A stretch of 38,123 bases of DNA, taken from positions 1-38,123 of the forward strand of contig CAZYPK010000033.1 in assembly GCA_964649195.1 (NCBI GenBank). Reading direction: 5' to 3'. The stretch comes from JTS-RE9 sp964649195 (GTDB taxonomy: Bacteria; Planctomycetota; Phycisphaerae; Phycisphaerales; Phycisphaeraceae). Shown piece after piece: positions 33,661 to 38,123 of this stretch; within the stretch, counting starts at the first letter, position 1, and every line of letters begins with the position of its first letter. Made by a program: the position numbers and the translations under genes. Under the pieces are notes generated by a model that was not told where the DNA came from, did no database searches, and saw nothing but the letters and a program-made list of their open reading frames with translations.

Positions 33661-33887
33661 TGAGGCAGTCCATTGTTTGGCGGATAACTCTGTTTAGATT
33701 GCAAACTCGCAAGCCAACGCAGCCCGCATGTCATACAACATCGTATCACCAAATCACGCTGGACAAGCCTTTTGTTGCATGTTGGATTTTCGATCGGATT
33801 GGGCAAATCTTGCAAAGGGGGTCCGGCATGAAACGGATCGATCGCGTGCGGCCCGGCGCGCCTTGCTACGACCTTTGACCGCCGAAC

Positions 33888-33940
33888 CAGGGATTGCCAC
33901 GCCGCAAGCGGCTTGGACGTGAGGTTGTTCGGGAATCTCC
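33888..33940 (-). repeat. Dispersed repeat family K, copy 2
   Basis: On the minus strand the order is CCCGAACAACC, a short variable stretch, AAGCCGCTTGC, then GTGGCAATCCC, as at 12041-12097. It lies 10 bases beyond the mutL stop codon. The next 100 bases (33790-33880) hold no gene. Confidence 0.6.
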
Positions 33941-33950
33941 GAATCGAAAC

Positions 33951-36032
33951 TCACGACCGCTTGAATTGTTTTTCCAGTTCGCGCAGGGTCAGGCGGATGG
34001 TGGTCGGCCTGCCGTGCGGACAGTTGCTGGCGCGTTCGATCTCGTCGCGCTGGGAGAGCAGCGAGGCCAGTTCCTGGGTGGTGAGTCTGTCCCCCGCTTT
34101 CACCGCCGCCTTGCAGGCCATCATGTCGAGCACTTCGTGCAGCGCGGCTTCGAGCGAAGTGGGATTGGAGGCGTCGAGTTTTTCCTCCTGGGCCTGATCG
34201 AGCAGTTCCGTCATGAACTCGATCGGCTCCACCTTGCGGTCGAACAGAAAAGTCGGGAAGGCATGGACCGCCACCGTTTCAGGCCCCATCGGCTGGGCCT
34301 CGATGCCGATCTTCTCCAGCAGCGGCGCCAGCGATTCGAGCAGGGCCTGCCTCTGCGTGCCGGCGGCAAAGACCGCGGGCATGAGCAATCGCTGACTCTC
34401 CAGCGGATGCGCAAGCACGCGCCGGCGAAGCTGCTCGAACATCACCCGCTCGTGCAGGGCGTGCTGATCGATGATGAGAATGCCATGATCATCCTCGGTG
34501 ACGAGATAGCTCTTGTGTACCTGAAGCACGCCCAGTTGGCGCAGCGCGGCAGGCACGGTACCGCTGTTCTCATCAGTCGCCGCGGAAACCGGGGAATCCG
34601 GGGAAACCGGGGGCGCGATCGGCGGTTCATCGCGCAGCATCTGCGGATCGACCTGGGCGATGGCTTCGCGGACCTGCTGGTAGGCGAAGCCGCGCTGCAC
34701 GGGGGCCATCTGCCGGAAGTAATCGACGAAGGCGTTGACCCCGGCTTCGCGGGTGACGGCGCGGGGATCGGCGGCTTCATTCATCGATTCATCGCGATGG
34801 TCGCGCAGATCCGCAAAGCGCGGCGGCGCAGCCGGCGACGCCCCGATGCCCGAGGCGAAAAGAGCGGGAGATGCAGGCCGGGATGATTCACCGGCTTCAC
34901 CGGCTTCGACCGTGGCCAGGCGGCTGCCGGCGTAGGCGACCGAGGCCGTGGGCGTGAGGTCCGCGCCCAGCAGCCGGCTGCGAATCGCGCTAAGCACCTG
35001 GCCATGCACACGGCTGGGTTCGCGGAATCGCACCTCGGCCTTGGTCGGGTGTACGTTCACATCCACCAGCGACGGATCCATGTCCAGGAACACCACCGCC
35101 ACCGGCTGCCGATCGGGAGGCACCAGGCCGCGGTAGGCTTCCTTGACGGCGTGCGCGATGTTGCGATCGCGGATGAACCGGCCGTTGACGCAGAGGTATT
35201 GAAACTTCGCCGTGGCCCGGGCAATGGCGGGAAGACCGGCCAGGCCCCAGACCGCCGAGTTGCTTTTCTTCCGAATGTCGGACGGCGGCTGATCGCCGAC
35301 CGCCGCCGGCTGCAAATCCGAAATCCCGAATCCCAAGTCCGAAACCGCCCTGAACTCCAGCAGCGCCTCATCAAGCTCCTTGCCCAGCAGGTCAACGCAT
35401 CGCTGGCGGCGGGAAGTGGTCGCGGCCACATCCAGCGTCTTGCGCGAGCCGTGCATCAGGGTGAACGAGGCATGGTGATGCACCATCGCCATGCGGGTGA
35501 TGGTTTCGGTCACCTGGCCGAACTCGGTCGAAGCGGTCCGCATGAACTTGCGACGGGCGGGCGTGTTGAAAAAGAGATCGCGAATCTCGATGACCGTTCC
35601 CGGCGCGCCGGCGGCGGGCATCACCTGGCCGACCTGATCGCCGGTCACTTCGATGGCCGCCCCGGCCTCGGCCAGCCGGCCTTCGATCGTCGCTCTGCTG
35701 AAGATGCGGCTGCGCGAGACGCTGGCGATGGAGGCCAGGGCCTCGCCGCGGAACCCCAGCGTGGTGATGGCGGCCAGTTGCTCGCTGGTCTGAAGCTTGC
35801 TGGTGGCATGGGGGGCGATGGCCAGGGGCAGTTCATCGGGGGCGATGCCGCCGCCGTTGTCGCTGATGCGGATGAGTTGGAGGCCGCCATCTTCGACGAC
35901 GACATCGATCCGCGTGGCGCCGGCATCGAGACTGTTTTCCACCAGTTCCTTGACGACGCTGGCCGGCCGTTCGATGACCTCGCCGGCGGCGATCTGGTTG
36001 ATGAGCAGCGGAGAAAGCTTGCGAATCGGCAT
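33951..36032 (-). CDS. mutL: DNA mismatch repair protein MutL
   Basis: A 693-residue MutL, the mismatch-repair matchmaker. The N-terminal GHKL ATPase has LLINQIAAGEVIERPASVVK, ELVENSLDAGAT, ISDNGGGI and TLGFRGEALASIA. The transducer ends with CVNGRFIRDR and VDVNVHPTKAEVRF. The C-terminal part contains the endonuclease motif DQHALHERVMFE (DQHA-x2-E-x4-E), ACKAAVKAGD and CPHGRPT, so it should be a nicking MutL as in species without MutH. Odd point: residues 231-260 (SDLGFGISDLQPAAVGDQPP and on) sit where homologues have about 10 residues and look like an in-frame insertion of an intergenic repeat. The proline/alanine-rich linker lies at about 370-470. No mutS is nearby. Confidence 0.96.
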   Translation of the reverse strand: MPIRKLSPLLINQIAAGEVIERPASVVKELVENSLDAGATRIDVVVEDGGLQLIRISDNGGGIAPDELPLAIAPHATSKLQTSEQLAAITTLGFRGEALASIASVSRSRIFSRATIEGRLAEAGAAIEVTGDQVGQVMPAAGAPGTVIEIRDLFFNTPARRKFMRTASTEFGQVTETITRMAMVHHHASFTLMHGSRKTLDVAATTSRRQRCVDLLGKELDEALLEFRAVSDLGFGISDLQPAAVGDQPPSDIRKKSNSAVWGLAGLPAIARATAKFQYLCVNGRFIRDRNIAHAVKEAYRGLVPPDRQPVAVVFLDMDPSLVDVNVHPTKAEVRFREPSRVHGQVLSAIRSRLLGADLTPTASVAYAGSRLATVEAGEAGESSRPASPALFASGIGASPAAPPRFADLRDHRDESMNEAADPRAVTREAGVNAFVDYFRQMAPVQRGFAYQQVREAIAQVDPQMLRDEPPIAPPVSPDSPVSAATDENSGTVPAALRQLGVLQVHKSYLVTEDDHGILIIDQHALHERVMFEQLRRRVLAHPLESQRLLMPAVFAAGTQRQALLESLAPLLEKIGIEAQPMGPETVAVHAFPTFLFDRKVEPIEFMTELLDQAQEEKLDASNPTSLEAALHEVLDMMACKAAVKAGDRLTTQELASLLSQRDEIERASNCPHGRPTTIRLTLRELEKQFKRS
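35311..35342 (-). repeat. GATTT-type repeat inserted within mutL
   Basis: On the minus strand this reads TCGGACTTGGGATTCGGGAT then TTCGGATTTGCA, two near-copies of a GGGATTCGGGATTTCGG-like unit. It is AT-richer than the rest of the gene and resembles intergenic tracts such as that at 18961-19035. It keeps the frame open and adds about 20 residues to the transducer part of MutL. Confidence 0.55.
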
Positions 36033-36150
36033 GAGCGTAGTCTAGCAACCGGGCGGGAAAAGGCGGGAAAGGCGAAAAAGGCGATTACTTATTACTTAAT
36101 GCTTATTGCTGAATGGTTATTTCGGAAGGCCAACCGCCTTGCCGCCCGTT

Positions 36151-36168
36151 CGTTCGCCAAGGCGAACG
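36151..36168 (+). repeat. Palindromic repeat family P, copy 3
   Basis: CGTTCGCC, loop AA, GGCGAACG, continuing GCTAAAG. The same unit as at 6052 and, inverted, at 926. Before it (36054-36085) lies a run of GGCGGGAAA-like repeats and a TTACTTATTACTTAATGC tract in the space between mutL and the tRNA gene. Confidence 0.65.
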
Positions 36169-36188
36169 GCTAAAGATTTTTCCTCAAC

Positions 36189-36217
36189 TTGAAAGTCTGT
36201 GGAACCGACCTTAGAAT
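36189..36217 (+). promoter_or_regulatory. Sigma-70-type promoter of tRNA-Ala
   Basis: TTGAAA (36189-36194), 17 bases, TAGAAT (36212-36217). Transcription would start near 36224, some 15 bases before the mature tRNA. Both hexamers differ from consensus at one or two positions and the spacing is ideal. Confidence 0.75.
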
Positions 36218-36238
36218 GCCGGGCCTGATTGGACCCAA

Positions 36239-36311
36239 GGGGGTGTAGCTCAGTTGGGAGAGCGCATCCATGGCATGGATGAGGTCAGGGGTTCGAGCCC
36301 CCTCACCTCCA
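36239..36311 (+). tRNA. tRNA-Ala(GGC)
   Basis: A 73-base tRNA starting GGGGGTGTAGCTCAGTTGGG and ending TCACCTCCA; CCA is not encoded. Acceptor stem GGGGGTG/CACCTCC (one G-T pair), D-arm AGCTCAGTTGGGAGAGC, anticodon arm CATCC-ATGGCAT-GGATG with anticodon GGC (reads GCC, alanine), and T-arm AGGGG-TTCGAGC-CCCCT. It has its own promoter and terminator, so it is a single-gene unit. Confidence 0.97.
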
Positions 36312-36324
36312 CTTGGTTGAAAAG

Positions 36325-36348
36325 CCCCGCAGCAATGCGGGGTTTTTT
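36325..36348 (+). terminator. Intrinsic terminator after tRNA-Ala
   Basis: CCCCGCA (36325-36331), loop GCAA, TGCGGGG (36336-36342), then six T. A GNRA-type loop closes the stem. It ends 23 bases before the start of the PQQ-like gene, which therefore needs its own promoter. Confidence 0.92.
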
Positions 36349-36371
36349 GTTGGGCTGCCTATGATGCCCGC

Positions 36372-37994
36372 ATGGGCGATCGTGATGCTTCATGGGGCAA
36401 GCGCGACGGGAAGCGCATCAGTCCGCTGAGCCGGCTTTGGGTGCCGCTGCTGCCGGCGCTGGGCGGCGGCGCGGCCATCGCTTTGATCTGGGCCGACCGC
36501 GAGGCAGGCAGCGAGCAGCGGCGGAATCTGCAAACCTTTGTCGCTGTCGCGATCCCTTTGCTGCTCCTGTTTTTCTGGATGGTGTTCCTCGCGCCGCTGA
36601 GTCGTCGCGTTCGCAGGACTTTTGCCATCGGCAGCCTGGCGGCGGTGATCCTCGCGGCAGGTCTTTACAGGATTGAAGGCGTCGATGGCGACCTGGTGCC
36701 GATCATTCGACCGCGATGGTGGGGACATGCGACCCAAACGGTCAAGCCCGTGGTGGTGAAGGAGAATGAGCCTGCGTTTTTGCATGGCATCTCCCGGAAC
36801 GGCGGCGGGCATGTCTTGCCAATGGGCCACGGGGCGGCGGACTTTCCCCAGTTTCTCGGCCCGGATCGCAACGGCATCCTCGGCACGCCTCGCCTCGATC
36901 GTGACTGGTCGATCAAGCCGCCTGTGCTGCGATGGAAGCGGGAGATCGGTTCGGCGTGGTCCGCCTTCAGCGTCGCCGGTGGCCGCGCCATCACCCAGGA
37001 GCAGCGCGGCAACAACGAACTGGTCGTCTGCTACGACCTCGCCACCGGCAAACCGCTCTGGAGTCACAGCGACCCCGCCCGCTATGACACGACCATCGCA
37101 GGCATCGGCCCGCGCGCCACGCCCACCATCGCCGGCGATCGCGTCATCACCCTCGGCGCCACGGGCATTCTCAACTGTCTCGATCTGATCAGCGGCGATC
37201 TTCACTGGTCCGTCGATGTCATCGCCGACAACGATGCGACGATGCTCGAATGGGGCATGGCCGGTTCGCCGCTGGTCGATGGCGATCGCGTCATCGTCAA
37301 TGCCGGCGGCCGGCGCGGCAGCGTCACCGCCTACGATCTGGCCACCGGCAACCGCCTCTGGTCCGCCGGTGACGAAGCCGCCAATTACGCATCACCCGTC
37401 ATCTTCACCTTGCTGGGCCAAAGGCAACTGATCATTCAGAACAACATGACCATCACCGGCCACGATCCTGCCGACGGCAAAGTGCTCTGGTCCCATCCCA
37501 CGCCCGGCGCCCATCCGAAAGTCGCCCAGGCCTTGCGGATCAGCGACAACCGCCTGCTCATCTCCAGCGGATACGGCACCGGCAGCCAGTGCTTCGAACT
37601 CGAAGCGCAAGCCGACGGCGCCATCGCCACCCGCACGATCTGGAAAAACATTCACCTCAAGTCCAAGTTCGCCAACATGGTCCGGCGCGACGGCCACGTC
37701 TATGGCCTCAACGATGGCACGCTCACCTGCCTGCGCGTCGATGATGGATCACGAGCCTGGCGCGGCCAGCGCGTCGGCCACGGCCAGTTGCTGCTGGTCG
37801 ATGATCTGCTGCTGATCACGGCGGAATCGGGTGATGTGATTCTTGTGGAGGCAACGCCGAACGAATTCCGCGAGCTCTCCCGCTTCCGCGCCTTGGATGA
37901 CAAGACGTGGAACAGCCCCGCCCTGGCCGGTCGATTACTGCTGGTGCGAAACGACCGCGAGGCGGCGTGTTTTGAACTGCCGGTGGCGGAGTGA
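36372..37994 (+). CDS. Membrane-anchored PQQ-like beta-propeller protein
   Basis: A 540-residue protein. Three hydrophobic helices near the N-terminus (LWVPLLPALGGGAAIALIWA, FVAVAIPLLLLFFWMVFLAP, FAIGSLAAVILAAGLYRI) anchor it in the membrane. From about residue 155 a periplasmic beta-propeller starts with DFPQFLGPDRNGILG, a common planctomycete signature. Blades include LVVCYDLATGKPLWSHSDPA, GILNCLDLISGDLHWSVDVI, GSVTAYDLATGNRLWSAGDE, ITGHDPADGKVLWSHPTPGA and GTLTCLRVDDGSRAWRGQRV. The xxDxxTGKxLW repeats are those of PQQ-like (BamB-type) propellers; no dehydrogenase active site or heme motif is visible, so enzyme activity is unlikely and a scaffold or binding role is inferred. The start at 36372 has no clear Shine-Dalgarno. 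Confidence 0.88.
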   Translation: MGDRDASWGKRDGKRISPLSRLWVPLLPALGGGAAIALIWADREAGSEQRRNLQTFVAVAIPLLLLFFWMVFLAPLSRRVRRTFAIGSLAAVILAAGLYRIEGVDGDLVPIIRPRWWGHATQTVKPVVVKENEPAFLHGISRNGGGHVLPMGHGAADFPQFLGPDRNGILGTPRLDRDWSIKPPVLRWKREIGSAWSAFSVAGGRAITQEQRGNNELVVCYDLATGKPLWSHSDPARYDTTIAGIGPRATPTIAGDRVITLGATGILNCLDLISGDLHWSVDVIADNDATMLEWGMAGSPLVDGDRVIVNAGGRRGSVTAYDLATGNRLWSAGDEAANYASPVIFTLLGQRQLIIQNNMTITGHDPADGKVLWSHPTPGAHPKVAQALRISDNRLLISSGYGTGSQCFELEAQADGAIATRTIWKNIHLKSKFANMVRRDGHVYGLNDGTLTCLRVDDGSRAWRGQRVGHGQLLLVDDLLLITAESGDVILVEATPNEFRELSRFRALDDKTWNSPALAGRLLLVRNDREAACFELPVAE

Positions 37995-38024
37995 TTGCCG
38001 CAAGTGGGCGGCACCCCAAGGTAA

Positions 38025-38123
38025 AAGCATATGGGAGGGCGAGGCTTCGGGAGAGCGAGGCTCCCACTGGGAGGGCGAGGCTCCGGGAGGGCGAGGCTTC
38101 GGGAGGGCGAGGCTCCCGCCGAG
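38025..38123 (+). mobile_element. Family E element, cut by the window edge
   Basis: It starts AAGCATATGGGAGGGCGAGG like the element at 15833, but then the unit GGGAGGGCGAGGCTCCG / GGGAGAGCGAGGCTTC is repeated about five times in tandem before reaching CTCCCGCCGAG. Such internal expansion is not seen in the other copy. It begins 30 bases after the stop codon of the PQQ-like gene. Confidence 0.7.

Noticed and set aside
36149..36170. Palindrome before tRNA-Ala as a terminator of mutL
   Set aside because: It lies upstream of mutL with respect to that gene's direction and lacks a T-tract; it is better explained as a member of the dispersed family.
35004..36173. 389-codon plus-strand frame opposite mutL
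   Set aside because: Shadow frame; MutL motifs on the other strand are unambiguous.

Overview
The window looks like a piece of a high-GC planctomycete-type chromosome, most likely a Phycisphaerae-like member of the Planctomycetota. This is inferred, not proven. The reasons are the gene set (a formaldehyde-activating enzyme without neighbouring methanol genes, a XrtA-type polysaccharide deacetylase, a membrane-anchored PQQ-like propeller, a TPR plus VWA protein, a PilZ receiver protein, a three-gene proton-pumping transhydrogenase) and the many short inverted-repeat elements between genes. No rRNA, CRISPR array, prophage structural gene or intact transposase is visible.

Layout. 1-592: the 5' end of clpC, running off the left edge. 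593-5400: a decayed integrative island with a tyrosine recombinase, an excisionase-like protein, an unknown protein, and a type I restriction-modification M subunit that has lost its N-terminus and carries a frameshift; it abuts the first codons of a secreted-protein gene. 5400-7770: a small LuxR-type DNA-binding protein, a PA0069-family radical SAM protein and a small AT-richer orphan gene. 8004-10958: the pntAA-pntAB-pntB transhydrogenase operon. 11211-14905: a NUDIX hydrolase, an AraC-type regulator and a TPR-VWA exported protein. 14923-18956: an RmlD-like reductase, Fae, an exported esterase and a SAM methyltransferase. 19048-22684: a Fur-family repressor, a PilZ-REC-HPt-like protein, a nitroreductase-like protein and a polysaccharide deacetylase. 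22744-25383: an ABC ATPase, an FtsX-type permease and a His-rich lipoprotein in one transcription direction. 25488-32437: a lipoprotein, a Gfo/Idh/MocA oxidoreductase, a SWIM-SNF2 helicase and a Tat-exported metallophosphoesterase. 32634-33660: two small soluble proteins, one of DUF4240 type. 33951-36032: mutL. 36239-36311: tRNA-Ala(GGC) with a clear promoter and terminator. 36372-37994: the membrane-anchored PQQ-like propeller.

The most unusual feature is the density of dispersed intergenic repeats. At least five families can be told apart by sequence: (1) a GGTGGCTGGGGCT family with six sites, two of which share a near-identical 117-119 bp body in opposite orientations; (2) a CCGCGACTCAACGAGTCGCGG family with two sites of about 180 bp; (3) a GGGAGGGCGAGGCTCCC family with two sites, one cut by the right edge; (4) a CGTTCGCC/GGCGAACG palindrome with three sites; (5) a roughly 55 bp repeat around AAGCCGCTTGC with two sites. 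AT-rich GATTT/CAAAT tracts also recur, and one appears to be inserted in frame in mutL. No transposase that could move these elements is present, so any mobiliser would have to act in trans. I see no clear new defence or metabolic system; the repeats, the chimeric TPR-VWA gene, the receiver protein that lacks its HPt histidine and the His-rich ABC operon are the best leads.
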